64,000 nucleotides of DNA from Halomonas stenophila (GTDB lineage Bacteria > Pseudomonadota > Gammaproteobacteria > Pseudomonadales > Halomonadaceae): NCBI RefSeq assembly GCF_014192275.1, contig NZ_JACHXR010000007.1, forward strand, positions 116,344-180,343. The letters run 5' to 3'. Of this stretch, positions 23,044 to 31,535 are shown in pieces. The notes under the pieces were generated by a model. That model was not told where the DNA came from. It did no database searches and saw nothing but the letters and a program-made list of their open reading frames with translations. Each line of letters opens with the position of its first letter. The stretch's first letter is position 1. A program made the position numbers and the translations under genes.

Positions 23044-23835
23044 ATGGCATTTCTGAATATCCAGGGCCGCAGCGTGGCCTACCGCCTGCTCGGCGCCGAG
23101 GCCCATCCCCTGGTGGTGCTGGCGCATCCGCTAGGCATGAGCCAGGCGGTGTGGGACGACGTCCTGCCGGCGCTGCTGCCGCGCTATCGCGTGCTGACCT
23201 GGGATCTGCCCGGCCATGGCGCCAGCCAGGCCTGGGGCGAGGGCCCCATCACCCCGGCCGACCTGGCCGCCGAGGCCCTGGCCCTGGCCGACCATGCCGG
23301 CGCTGAGCGCTTCCACTTCGCCGGCACCTCCATCGGTGGCGTGGTGGGCCAGGCACTGATCGGCGAGCACGGCGACCGTCTGCTCTCGGTCATGCTGACC
23401 AACACCGGGGCAGTGATCGGCAATGCCGAGCTGTGGAACACCCGTGCCGGTCGCGTTCGCCAGGAGGGCCTGGTGGCGATGTCCGAGGAGATCGTGCCGC
23501 GCTGGTTCGCCCCCGCCTGCTTCGAGGCCGAGCCGGCGCTCAAGGCTGGTTGGTGCATCCAGATGGGGCGTGGCGACGACGACTCCTATGCCCTGTTATG
23601 CGAGATGCTGGGTCGCGACACCTTCACCGGCAAGCTCGCCGGGAAGGGCGTCGAGGTCCAGCTGCTGGGCGGCAGCGAGGACCTGGCCACCCCACCGGCG
23701 ACCCTCGAGGCCCTGGCCGCTGAGCTCGATGGCGCGCCCCTCGAGATCCTCGAGGGGGTGGGCCACGTGCCCTCCGTGGAGGTGCCGGGCCTCTTCGCCG
23801 ACAAGCTGCTGGCGGCCATGCAGCACACCACCTAG
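23044..23835 (+). CDS. pcaD: 3-oxoadipate enol-lactone hydrolase
   Basis: This 263-residue alpha/beta hydrolase has the nucleophile Ser96 in GTSIGG, the catalytic aspartate in GGSEDLATP and the histidine in GVGHVPSVE. The N-terminus LNIQGRSVAYRLLG, the segment LAHPLGMSQAVWDDVLPAL and the size fit PcaD. It converts the enol-lactone of the protocatechuate or catechol route to 3-oxoadipate. The start follows aaaggagag. The genes that make the enol-lactone (pcaB, pcaC or catB, catC) are not in this window, so this gene serves a branch encoded elsewhere. Confidence 0.9.
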   Translation: MAFLNIQGRSVAYRLLGAEAHPLVVLAHPLGMSQAVWDDVLPALLPRYRVLTWDLPGHGASQAWGEGPITPADLAAEALALADHAGAERFHFAGTSIGGVVGQALIGEHGDRLLSVMLTNTGAVIGNAELWNTRAGRVRQEGLVAMSEEIVPRWFAPACFEAEPALKAGWCIQMGRGDDDSYALLCEMLGRDTFTGKLAGKGVEVQLLGGSEDLATPPATLEALAAELDGAPLEILEGVGHVPSVEVPGLFADKLLAAMQHTT

Positions 23836-23935
23836 GCGGTGCGCCTTGCCGCCTCACGGCGTTGCCACTGACAGGCCGTGACACTCACCCATCCACCTGC
23901 CCCGAACCGAGTACGAAGGGGCATGCGAGGTTACC

Positions 23936-24766
23936 ATGTCGAAGCCCTGTATCATCTGTGTGGCCATCACCGGCAGCCTGCCGCGCAAGGAAAACAACCC
24001 TGCCGTGCCGGTGACCATCGACGAGCAGGTCGAGAGCACCCAGGCGGCCTTCGAGGCCGGCGCGAGCATCGTCCATTGCCATGTCCGCAATGACGACCAG
24101 TCGCCGAGCTCGGACCCCGAGAAGTTTGCCAGGCTGATGGAAGGCCTCCGGAAGCACTGCCCGGGGATGATCATCCAGCTCTCCACCGGTGGGCGCTCGG
24201 GGGCGGGTGAAGAGCGTGGCGCCATGCTGCCGCTGAAGCCCGACATGGCCAGCCTCGCGGTGGGCTCCAACAACTTCCCCACCCGGGTCTACGAGAACTC
24301 GCCGCAGCTGGTGGAGTGGCTCGCCGACGAGATGCTGACGTACGACATCAAGCCCGAGATCGAGGCCTTCGACCTGTCGCATATCCACCAGGCGGCGACT
24401 CTCGCCGAGCAGGGCAAGCTCAAGGCCCCGCTCTACGTCCAGTTCGTGATGGGGGTCAAGAACGCCATGCCGGTGGACAAGCCGACCTTCGATTTCTATG
24501 TGGAGACCCTCGAGCGCCTGGCGCCGGGCTCCCAGTGGTGCGGGGCCGGCATCGGCGCCAACCAGTTACTGCTCAACGAATGGTCCATCGCCGCGGGCGG
24601 CCACACCCGTACCGGCCTGGAGGACAACGTTCGCTGGGACAAGGAGACCCTCGCCCCCTCCAATGCCGCGCTGGTCGAGCGGGTGGCGAAGCTGTGCGAG
24701 CAATACGAGCGCCCGGTGGCCACCTGGCAACAGGCGCGCGAGATCCTGGGGCTCAAGGCCGTCTGA
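23936..24766 (+). CDS. beta-keto acid cleavage enzyme (BKACE, DUF849 family)
   Basis: This 276-residue TIM-barrel protein is related to Kce, the 3-keto-5-aminohexanoate cleavage enzyme. The zinc-binding HxH is His47/His49 in IVHCHVRN; other family segments are IIQLSTGGRSGAG, LAVGSNNFPTRVYEN and AGGHTRTGLEDNVRWDK. Family members use acetyl-CoA to cleave beta-keto acids, giving acetoacetate and a new acyl-CoA. Placed after pcaD in a 3-oxoadipate operon, 3-oxoadipate itself is a plausible substrate, which would yield acetoacetate and succinyl-CoA and bypass CoA-transferase and thiolase. That is inference from context. Confidence 0.88.
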   Translation: MSKPCIICVAITGSLPRKENNPAVPVTIDEQVESTQAAFEAGASIVHCHVRNDDQSPSSDPEKFARLMEGLRKHCPGMIIQLSTGGRSGAGEERGAMLPLKPDMASLAVGSNNFPTRVYENSPQLVEWLADEMLTYDIKPEIEAFDLSHIHQAATLAEQGKLKAPLYVQFVMGVKNAMPVDKPTFDFYVETLERLAPGSQWCGAGIGANQLLLNEWSIAAGGHTRTGLEDNVRWDKETLAPSNAALVERVAKLCEQYERPVATWQQAREILGLKAV

Positions 24767-24949
24767 CGACGCCTCCTGGCGCACGCTTTGGCCTTTCCTG
24801 GCGAGGAGGCCCGGCGCAGGGAACAGGACCGGGCCCTCTCGGTCCTGCGGGAGACAGCCTGGCCGGATCATCGACCGGACCCGGGAAGTTGCGCGATGTG
24901 TTGCGCAGGGTATGCTGGCGGCGTGACCCGTTCGAGGAGTGCTTGCAAG

Positions 24950-25735
24950 ATGCGCCTGGCCTTGCTGCTGCTCGCCCTGCTGGCCCTGGCCGGCTGCGAG
25001 AAGACCCCCACCGGCCGCAGCCAGCTGGCGCTGGTGCCCGATACCCTGATGGCCAAGCTGGGCGCGGACACCTTCGGCCAGCTGCGCGAGCGCCAGCCCG
25101 TCGCCGGTGACGCCTCCCTCAACCGCCGCGTGCAGTGCGTGGCCGGGGCGGTGGTGGCGGCCGCGCGGCGCCACTATCCCGGAGAGGCGATGCCCGAGGC
25201 CTGGGAGGTGGTGGTGTTCGACGACCCGTCCCCCAATGCCTTCGCGCTGCCCGGCGGCAAGATCGGCGTCAATGCCGGCCTGCTGGAGGTCGCGCAGACC
25301 CCGGCCCAGCTGGCGGCGGTGATCGGCCATGAGGTCGGCCACGTGCTGGCCGACCACGGCAACGAGCGGCTCACCCAGCAACTCGGCATCAAGGCGGTGC
25401 TGCTGGTGGTCGGGCTATTCAGCGAGGGGGAGGTGGGGCAGGAGTCACTGCTCCAGGCCCTGGGGATCGGTGCCCGACTGGGCATCGCCCTGCCGTTCAG
25501 CCGCACCCACGAGGAGGAGGCCGACCTGATGGGCCTCGAGATCATGGCCGAGGCCGGCTTCGACCCGCGGGAGAGCGTGACGCTGTGGCGCAACATGGCC
25601 AACGTCGGCGGCGGCCAGCCGCCGGAGTTCCTCTCCACCCATCCCGCCCACGAGTCCCGCATCGAGGCGCTCCAGGGCCATCTGGAGGCGGCCCGACGCC
25701 TGGGCCGGGATGCCGCGCCGACGCCCTGCGGCTGA
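24950..25735 (+). CDS. M48-family metallopeptidase lipoprotein (LoiP/YggG-like)
   Basis: This 261-residue protein begins with a lipoprotein signal peptide (MRLALLLLALLALAGC, lipobox LAGC). It has the zinc motif HEVGH (HExxH) in VIGHEVGHVLADH, with the third ligand expected in HEEEADLMGLE. YggG/LoiP-type proteins are outer-membrane lipoprotein peptidases involved in envelope quality control. The ATG at 24950 is preferred to upstream in-frame starts because it places the lipobox correctly. It stands alone and converges on the next gene. Confidence 0.9.
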   Translation: MRLALLLLALLALAGCEKTPTGRSQLALVPDTLMAKLGADTFGQLRERQPVAGDASLNRRVQCVAGAVVAAARRHYPGEAMPEAWEVVVFDDPSPNAFALPGGKIGVNAGLLEVAQTPAQLAAVIGHEVGHVLADHGNERLTQQLGIKAVLLVVGLFSEGEVGQESLLQALGIGARLGIALPFSRTHEEEADLMGLEIMAEAGFDPRESVTLWRNMANVGGGQPPEFLSTHPAHESRIEALQGHLEAARRLGRDAAPTPCG

Positions 25736-25786
25736 GGCATCATCCAGCGGCGGCCGTTCCGCCCCCTGCCGAGACCAGGAGCGGCC

Positions 25787-26359
25787 TCAGAGGACGCCCC
25801 TGGCCTTGGCGGTGTGGGTCGCGATGGCATCCATCAGTGGCGGGGAGAGACAGTCATAGGGCGTCAGCCCGAGCGCCTCGAGCCGTGCCCGCACCGCCCC
25901 CATGCGCTGAGGATCGGTGCCCGACTCGATGATCGAGGAGGTGAAGGCGGCGAACTCCGGGGCCGCCCACCCCGTCTCGTCGGACAGCTCGGGATGGATG
26001 AAATCCAGGCCGTGGAAGGGATGGTCGGGATTCTCGATGCGCCCGAACATGTGCACCCCGCAGTCGCGGCAGGCGTGCCGCTGGATCGCCGCGGAGGCAT
26101 CGACGATGTCCAGCTTGTCCTGGTTGGCGGTGACGCTGAGGGCGTCTCGCGGCACCACGGCGACCATGGAGAACAGCGCGCCTTCCGGTTTCCAGCACTT
26201 GGTGCAGCCGCACACGTGGTTGTGCGCACACTGGGCATTGATGGTCACTTCCACCGGCCGCTCCGTGCAGTGGCAGTGCAGGGTCCCGCCGGTGAAGTCG
26301 TCGCGGCCGGGGCGGACGCCGCCGTCGACGGCGGGGTGGATGCAGAAATCGTGGCTCAT
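25787..26359 (-). CDS. Gfa-family protein (S-(hydroxymethyl)glutathione synthase-like)
   Basis: This 190-residue protein has the cysteine pattern of the glutathione-dependent formaldehyde-activating family: LHCHC, CGCTKCW and CRDCG, which bind zinc. The length matches Gfa proper (about 190), as do VDGGVRPG near the N-terminus and the C-terminal [13 protein letters not shown]. Gfa is thought to speed the reaction of glutathione with formaldehyde. No formaldehyde dehydrogenase is adjacent. The start follows ggggaga. Confidence 0.85.
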   Translation of the reverse strand: MSHDFCIHPAVDGGVRPGRDDFTGGTLHCHCTERPVEVTINAQCAHNHVCGCTKCWKPEGALFSMVAVVPRDALSVTANQDKLDIVDASAAIQRHACRDCGVHMFGRIENPDHPFHGLDFIHPELSDETGWAAPEFAAFTSSIIESGTDPQRMGAVRARLEALGLTPYDCLSPPLMDAIATHTAKARGVL

Positions 26360-26617
26360 GGCGTGTCTCCCCTTCGAGTGGCGCGATGATGGTCCGCAGG
26401 GGCGATGACGCTGTCATGCGCTGCGGTAGGAGCCGATCCCATAGCCCGAGTATAGGAGGCGAGCGGGCCACACGGGTAAGCACTCGGCAGGGAGCGAGGC
26501 GTCGAGGCGCACGGCGAAGTGCGCGCGCTGGGCGAGGCGGCGGGAGCGCGGAAAACTGGCCTGCCGCGAGAAGCCGGCCGACAGAGTCGATAAAGGATCG
26601 AGAACCGGCAGTGACGC
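26360..26617. other. 258-base gap without a recognisable gene
   Basis: GC-rich, with no open frame showing a ribosome site and no strong hairpin. It separates two genes on the minus strand, so it should hold the Gfa gene's promoter. Confidence 0.4.
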
Positions 26618-27013
26618 TTAGCGCCACTCGTCGTCGCGGTCGGCGTCCTTGATCTCGTAGTCCCCTTCCAGGACCTGTTGCTCGTGGCGACGTCCCTCGC
26701 CGCTGCGGGGCTCGCGATAGCGGGTTTCCCGATAATGGAAGCTGCCCCCCACATCCTCGGCCTGGTCGGCGCGCATGCGTTCCATGCGCTTCTTCATGCG
26801 GTAGCGCAGGATGGGCAGCATGGCCCAGCCGACCAGCAGGAAGAACAGGCCCAGCACCACGCCGACGATCATCAGGGCGCCGAAGACCAGCCAGGTGAAG
26901 AACAGCCGCAGGCCACCGGCGTTGCCGCCGGGGCGGGCCTGGCGGGCGCGTTCCTGCCACTGCTGCGCTGCCCGCCAGGCGGCGTTGTGGCGCGGATCCT
27001 TGGGGTCGGGCAT
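26618..27013 (-). CDS. hypothetical small membrane protein
   Basis: This 131-residue protein is of no family I recognise. Residues 1-34 are charged and proline/glycine-rich; 36-70 form a long hydrophobic stretch (one long or two short helices: LFFTWLVFGALMIVGVVLGL, then FFLLVGWAMLPI); 71-131 is a highly charged, probably disordered cytoplasmic tail rich in R, E and D. The start follows aggag five bases upstream, which supports a real gene. Nothing in the neighbourhood suggests a role. Confidence 0.65.
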   Translation of the reverse strand: MPDPKDPRHNAAWRAAQQWQERARQARPGGNAGGLRLFFTWLVFGALMIVGVVLGLFFLLVGWAMLPILRYRMKKRMERMRADQAEDVGGSFHYRETRYREPRSGEGRRHEQQVLEGDYEIKDADRDDEWR

Positions 27014-27117
27014 GGGAATCTCCTGGGTGGGCGAGCGACGACTCGCCGTGAATGGCTGCCCGTTGGAAAGCGCCGGTGGGGAAACGTTCCTGTCCCTCGC
27101 CGGGCGCCGACCCGCCG

Positions 27118-28119
27118 TCAGGCCCCTGCCTGCCAGAGGTCGGCGACGATCTCGTAGCTGCGCAGGCGATCCTCCAGGGCGAAGACATCGGTATGCAGCA
27201 TCAGCTCGTCCGCTCCGGTCGCCGCGAGGAAGGCCTCCAGGCCCTCGCGCACCGTGTCCGGCCCGCCGATCACCGCCGCCTCCAGGAACTGCTCGACCTG
27301 AGCCTGCTCGAGGGGCGTCCAGTCGAGCTGTTCCACCGGCGGCCTGGCCAGGGTACGCCGGCCGCGGACCATGCCGAGGAACTTCTGGCGCGCCGTGGAG
27401 GCCAGGTACTCGGCCTGGGTATCGCTGTCGGCGGCGATCACCGGCAGGCCGACCATGGCATGGGGCGCCTCAAGCACCGCCGAGGGGCGGAAGTTGTCGC
27501 GATACAGCCGCAGCGCCTCGTGGAGCTGGGCCGGGGCGAACTGGGCGGCGAAGGCGAAGGGCAGCCCCTCGCGGGCCGCCAGGCGCGCGCTGTAGTCGCT
27601 GGAGCCGAGCAGCCACAGCGGCACCCGGGTGCCCTGGCCGGGCACGGCGCGAACCCGCTGGCCGGGCCGGGCCTCGTCGAGGAAGCCGCGCAGTTCCTCG
27701 AGGCGCGCCGGGAAGTCGTCCACGCCGGCCCGCGGGTCCCGGCGCAGGGCCGCCATGGTGGCCCCGTCCGAGCCCGGGGCGCGGCCCAGGCCGAGATCGA
27801 TGCGGCCCGGGTAGAGCGTCTCCAGGGTGCCGAACTGCTCGGCCACCACCAGCGGCGGGTGATTGGGCAGCATGATGCCGCCGCTGCCGACCCGGATGCG
27901 CGAGGTCTGCCCCGCGACGTGGCCGATCAGCACCGCCGTGGCGGCACTGGCGATGCCCTCGATGCCGTGGTGTTCGGCCAGCCAGAAGCGCGTGAAGCCA
28001 CGCCGTTCGGCGAGCCTGGCCAGGGCGACGCTGTCGCGGAAACTGTCGGCGGCGCTGCCGCCCTGGCGAATCGGCGCGAGGTCCAGCACAGAAAGCGGGG
28101 TATCCTTGAGGCGGGGCAT
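27118..28119 (-). CDS. LLM-class flavin-dependent oxidoreductase (luciferase-like, MsnO8 type)
   Basis: This 333-residue single-subunit relative of bacterial luciferase has [13 protein letters not shown] at the N-terminus, the strand [15 protein letters not shown], the segment [25 protein letters not shown] (split here only in description), and [17 protein letters not shown]. It should bind FMN or F420-like flavin; related E. coli YhbW has no known substrate. I chose the second ATG (28119) because a ggag site lies six bases upstream of it, whereas the ATG four codons earlier has none. Confidence 0.85.
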   Translation of the reverse strand: MPRLKDTPLSVLDLAPIRQGGSAADSFRDSVALARLAERRGFTRFWLAEHHGIEGIASAATAVLIGHVAGQTSRIRVGSGGIMLPNHPPLVVAEQFGTLETLYPGRIDLGLGRAPGSDGATMAALRRDPRAGVDDFPARLEELRGFLDEARPGQRVRAVPGQGTRVPLWLLGSSDYSARLAAREGLPFAFAAQFAPAQLHEALRLYRDNFRPSAVLEAPHAMVGLPVIAADSDTQAEYLASTARQKFLGMVRGRRTLARPPVEQLDWTPLEQAQVEQFLEAAVIGGPDTVREGLEAFLAATGADELMLHTDVFALEDRLRSYEIVADLWQAGA

Positions 28120-28266
28120 GCGAGGCTCCATATGTTAGCGTGCTTATTACCCAGGTGGGGGCGAGGCCATCGGGAAACAACAGCGCGGCACATGAGCGGC
28201 AGCCAACGCTAGCCGGGCGCGTCGCCAGCCCCTAAGCTCAGATACTTGGAGAACCGGGAACCCGAC

Positions 28267-28443
28267 ATGACCTTGATACGTTCCGGCCAGCGGGTCCCGC
28301 GGCGGGGGGCCACGCGTCGTCGCCGGAAGCGACGGTTCGACTGGAGCGTCTTCGACCGCTGGCTGGATCGGCTGGTGACCCTGGCGGTGGTGACCGCCTT
28401 GGTGGTCGGGGGGGCGGCCCTGCTGATCAGCCTGGTGCTCTAG
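28267..28443 (+). CDS. small single-span membrane protein, hypothetical
   Basis: This frame encodes 58 residues: a strongly basic N-terminus (RRGATRRRRKRR) and one hydrophobic helix at the C-terminus (LAVVTALVVGGAALLISLVL). The layout is that of a tail-anchored or N-in membrane peptide with a positive cytoplasmic side. The ribosome site is weak; a TTG start seven codons upstream is possible. A 10-bp hairpin follows directly, which supports a transcript end here. Confidence 0.45.
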   Translation: MTLIRSGQRVPRRGATRRRRKRRFDWSVFDRWLDRLVTLAVVTALVVGGAALLISLVL

Positions 28444-28450
28444 GGGAGGA

Positions 28451-28475
28451 GGGCACCGGCGGGGGGCCGGTGCCC
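28451..28475. terminator. bidirectional hairpin between convergent genes
   Basis: A perfect 10-bp stem (gggcaccggc / gccggtgccc) on a 5-base G loop lies eight bases after one stop and eleven before the opposite one. There is no T-tract, but the position between convergent genes fits a terminator. Confidence 0.55.
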
Positions 28476-28485
28476 AGGCCGGGAC

Positions 28486-28737
28486 TCACCGGTAGCGATT
28501 GAGGTCGATGTCGTCCGAATCCGTGGCGGCCCCGGTGGCGGCGCCGACGCCACCGCCGATCACCGCGCCGCGGGTGACGCTGCCGCCGGTCACGGCGGCC
28601 GCCCCGGCCCCCACGGCAGCGCCCACGCCGGCGCCACTCAGGGCGCGCTCACTCGTTGTGGTGCCGCAGCCGGCGAGTCCCAGCGCGAGCATCAAGCTGA
28701 CCAGTCCCGTTGTCACGATACGCTTCATAGCCTTCAT
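28486..28737 (-). CDS. small glycine-zipper lipoprotein, hypothetical
   Basis: This frame encodes 83 residues. A lipoprotein signal peptide ends in LALGLAGC, so the protein should be membrane-anchored. The mature part is built of small residues in a glycine-zipper pattern (GAGVGAAVGAGAAAV, GAVIGGGVGAATGAA) and ends in an acidic tail. Such proteins resemble short osmotically induced or outer-membrane glycine-zipper lipoproteins. A second ATG lies three codons in. A good promoter-like sequence lies upstream. Confidence 0.7.
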   Translation of the reverse strand: MKAMKRIVTTGLVSLMLALGLAGCGTTTSERALSGAGVGAAVGAGAAAVTGGSVTRGAVIGGGVGAATGAATDSDDIDLNRYR

Positions 28738-28758
28738 CCATTGAGGGGTGTGGGCGTT

Positions 28759-28787
28759 AGAGTAGCGACTTCTCGGGTAAGTTTCAA
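28759..28787 (-). promoter_or_regulatory. sigma70-like promoter for the glycine-zipper lipoprotein
   Basis: On the minus strand TTGAAA (28782-28787) and TACTCT (28759-28764) are separated by exactly 17 bases, and the lipoprotein start follows about 20 bases later. Both hexamers are close to consensus in an otherwise GC-rich region. Confidence 0.6.
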
Positions 28788-28821
28788 AACGCTGTTTTTT
28801 TACTCTCCCGGTCGGCCGCGA

Positions 28822-29946
28822 TCAGCGGCAGCGCGGTTGCTGCTGGGTGATGCAGTGGATGTTGCCGCCGCCGAGCAGGATCTCCCGGGCCGCTACGCCG
28901 ACCACCCGCCGGGTGGGGAAGAGCGCCTGCAGGATCTCCCTGGCCTGCCCGTCCCGCTGCGGGTCGAGCAGCGGCATCACCACCACCGCGTTGCCGATGT
29001 AGAAGTTGACGTAGGAGCCGGCCATGCGGTCGCCGGGACGCCGCGGGTGCGAATGGCGCAGGCGGTCGATGCCGCTGGCCTCGTCCTCGGCGATATGCAG
29101 CGGTCCCGGCTGGGGCAGCTTGTGCACCTTGAGCCTCCGGCCCCGGGCGTCCACCGCCGCCTCCAGCACTGCCAGCGCCTCCCGGGAGATGGCGTGCTGG
29201 GAGTCGTCCGGGTCGTCGCACCAGGTCAGGGCCACCTCGCCGGGGGCGACGAAGCAGCACAGGTTGTCGACGTGGCCGTCGGTCTCGTCGAGGTGGCAGC
29301 CGCGGGGCAGCCAGATCACCTTCTCCACGCCCAGGGTGTCGCGCAGCACTTGCTCCATCTGGGCCCTGGTCAGGTCGGGGTTGCGGTTGGCGTTGAGCAG
29401 GCACTCCTCGGTGGTGATCAGGGTGCCCTCGCCGTCCACGTGGATGGCGCCGCCTTCGAGCATCACCGGTACCGCGAAGCGCTCGACGCCGAGCATTTCG
29501 GCGATCTTGGTGCGGATGCGCCGGTCCTTGTCCCAGGGGAAGTAGAGGCCGCCGTCGAGGCCGCCCCAGGCGTTGAACTCCCAGTCCACCATGGCCAGGC
29601 GCCCGTCCGGGTGGGTCAGGAAGGTGGGCCCCACGTCGCGCATCCAGGCGTCGTTGCTCGACAGCTCCACCACCCGCACCTGCTCGGGCAGCTGGATGCG
29701 GGCGTTCTCGTACTGGTCGTCGTTGACGCCGACGAACACCGTCTCGCTCTCGGCGATGGCGGTCGCCACCTCGATGAAGGCCTGCTGGGCGGGCTTGGCG
29801 CCATAGCGCCAGGTGTCGGGACGCTGCGGCCACAGCATCCAGCAGGCGTCGTGGGGGGCGAACTCGGCCGGCATGGAAAAGCCCAGTTCGGACGGGGTCC
29901 CGTGGGCGGCACCCGCCGGGGCGCCGGGGTGATCGTGTGTCGTCAT
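28822..29946 (-). CDS. aguA: agmatine deiminase (first copy)
   Basis: This 374-residue member of the peptidylarginine deiminase superfamily hydrolyses agmatine to N-carbamoylputrescine and ammonia. Visible family features are the substrate-site segments SNDAWMRDVGPTF and WEFNAWGGLDGGLYFPWDKD, LPRGCHLDETDGHVDNLCCF, and the catalytic Cys365 in GGGNIHC. The ATG at 29946 follows gagag; an ATG four codons upstream is less well placed. It lies just downstream of the NhaC-type antiporter (8 bases), so they are probably co-transcribed. A second copy is encoded at 39120. Confidence 0.93.
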   Translation of the reverse strand: MTTHDHPGAPAGAAHGTPSELGFSMPAEFAPHDACWMLWPQRPDTWRYGAKPAQQAFIEVATAIAESETVFVGVNDDQYENARIQLPEQVRVVELSSNDAWMRDVGPTFLTHPDGRLAMVDWEFNAWGGLDGGLYFPWDKDRRIRTKIAEMLGVERFAVPVMLEGGAIHVDGEGTLITTEECLLNANRNPDLTRAQMEQVLRDTLGVEKVIWLPRGCHLDETDGHVDNLCCFVAPGEVALTWCDDPDDSQHAISREALAVLEAAVDARGRRLKVHKLPQPGPLHIAEDEASGIDRLRHSHPRRPGDRMAGSYVNFYIGNAVVVMPLLDPQRDGQAREILQALFPTRRVVGVAAREILLGGGNIHCITQQQPRCR

Positions 29947-29954
29947 GGCATCTC

Positions 29955-31421
29955 TCACAGGTGGCCGACCATCAGGAATACACCGGTGGCGATGGTCGCG
30001 GCAATCAGCACGTAGGGCAGCTGGGTCAGGGCATGGGCCATGGGGGTGCAGCCGCTGCCCTGGGCGGACAGCACGGTGGAGTCGCCGTAGAAGCAGGCGT
30101 GGCTGCCGAAGGCGCTGGCGGAGATCAGCGCGCCCACCACCAGCGGCATGCTGGCATCGACGCTGGCCGCCAGTGGCAGCACGATGGGCATGGCCACGGC
30201 GAACAGCCCCCAGAAGGAGCCGGTGGCGAAGGCCAGGAAGGCCATGGTCACGAACACCACCGCCGGCAGCATGCCCGAGGTCATCAGTGGCTGCACCGTG
30301 CCGATCACGAAGTCGGTCAGCCCCAGCACGTCGTTGACTTCCTTGAGGCTGAAGCCGGCGACCAGGGTGCCGAGCGGCATGATCATGGCCTTGAAGCCCT
30401 CGAGCGCCGTGTCGAAGGTGTCATGAAAGCTCAGCAGCCGCTGGGCGCCGATCAGCACCAGGGTCACCGCCAGGGCGACGATCACGCCGCGCAGGATGTC
30501 GATCTCGAAGTACCAGGTGAAGAAGATCAGGGTGGCGATGGGCAACAGGAAGTTCAGCAGGTGAGGGCGCGGCTGGTTCTCGTCCACCTCCAGGGCGGCG
30601 TCGTCGACGCCTTCGGGCATCAGCTGGCCGCCGGCGGCCCGCGCCTCGGCGGCCTTCATGGGGCCGATGTCGGGGATCCAGCCGAGCGCCACCAGCGGCA
30701 CGATGGCCGCGGCCACCCAGGCATAGAACATGTAGGGAATGGCCTCGATGTACAGGCCCATGCCGTTGCCGGTCACGTCGTTCTCCTCCAGCAGGCCGGC
30801 GAAGAACACCGCCCAGGTGGAGAAGGGCACCAGGATGCAGATCGGCGCCGCGGTGGAGTCGACGATGTAGGCGAGCTTCTCCCGGGAGATGTTGAAGCGG
30901 TCGGTGATCTTCTTCATCGAGGCGCTGATGGTCAGGGCGTTCAGGTAGTCGTCGACGAAGATGATCAGGCCCAGGAACCAGGTGGTCAGCAGGCTCTGGT
31001 GCCTGGTGTGGATGCGCCGGGTGACGGTGTCGCCGAAGCTGAGCACCCCGCCGGTCTTCACCAGCAGGGCGATCAGGCTGCCGAACAGGCCGCAGACCAG
31101 GATGATCCAGGTGACGGTGTCGTTGCCCAGCACGCCGAGCAGGATATCCGAGCCCTGGGTGATGACCGAGGTCGGGTCGACCATCAGCAGGCCGACCAGG
31201 GTACCCGCCAGCAGCGATTCGATGGTGCGTCGTGTGAGGATGGCCATGCCCAGCACCACTGCGGTTGGTAGCAGGCTGTAGAGGCCATAGTCGTCGCCGT
31301 CGACGAGTGCGACGTTGCTGAGGCTGGCAATCAGCACGACAACGAGAAATATCAGGCCACCCTTAGTGGCGCTGCCGAAGCCTATGGGGTGGGCCTTCGA
31401 GCCCGAAGGAGAGTGTGACAT
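29955..31421 (-). CDS. NhaC-family antiporter
   Basis: This 488-residue integral membrane protein has about 11-12 hydrophobic segments. Family landmarks are FVDDYLNALTISASMKKITDRF, here in positions 160-185, and DSTAAPICILVPFSTWA. NhaC proteins exchange sodium for protons, and some relatives exchange organic ions such as malate/lactate, amino acids or amines. Its position eight bases before agmatine deiminase suggests it may move agmatine, a polyamine or a product of that pathway rather than only sodium. The second of two start ATGs (31421) has the better spacing to aaagg. Confidence 0.85.
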   Translation of the reverse strand: MSHSPSGSKAHPIGFGSATKGGLIFLVVVLIASLSNVALVDGDDYGLYSLLPTAVVLGMAILTRRTIESLLAGTLVGLLMVDPTSVITQGSDILLGVLGNDTVTWIILVCGLFGSLIALLVKTGGVLSFGDTVTRRIHTRHQSLLTTWFLGLIIFVDDYLNALTISASMKKITDRFNISREKLAYIVDSTAAPICILVPFSTWAVFFAGLLEENDVTGNGMGLYIEAIPYMFYAWVAAAIVPLVALGWIPDIGPMKAAEARAAGGQLMPEGVDDAALEVDENQPRPHLLNFLLPIATLIFFTWYFEIDILRGVIVALAVTLVLIGAQRLLSFHDTFDTALEGFKAMIMPLGTLVAGFSLKEVNDVLGLTDFVIGTVQPLMTSGMLPAVVFVTMAFLAFATGSFWGLFAVAMPIVLPLAASVDASMPLVVGALISASAFGSHACFYGDSTVLSAQGSGCTPMAHALTQLPYVLIAATIATGVFLMVGHL

Positions 31422-31535
31422 GGTCATTAACCTTTGTTGTTGAATTGTTGTGGTTGATCATTGCGCCGTGGCTCGACCCGCCGGGAAATGCCGAGTGATA
31501 CATGCGGCGGTTGCCGGCGGGTTACCGTTAACCGT

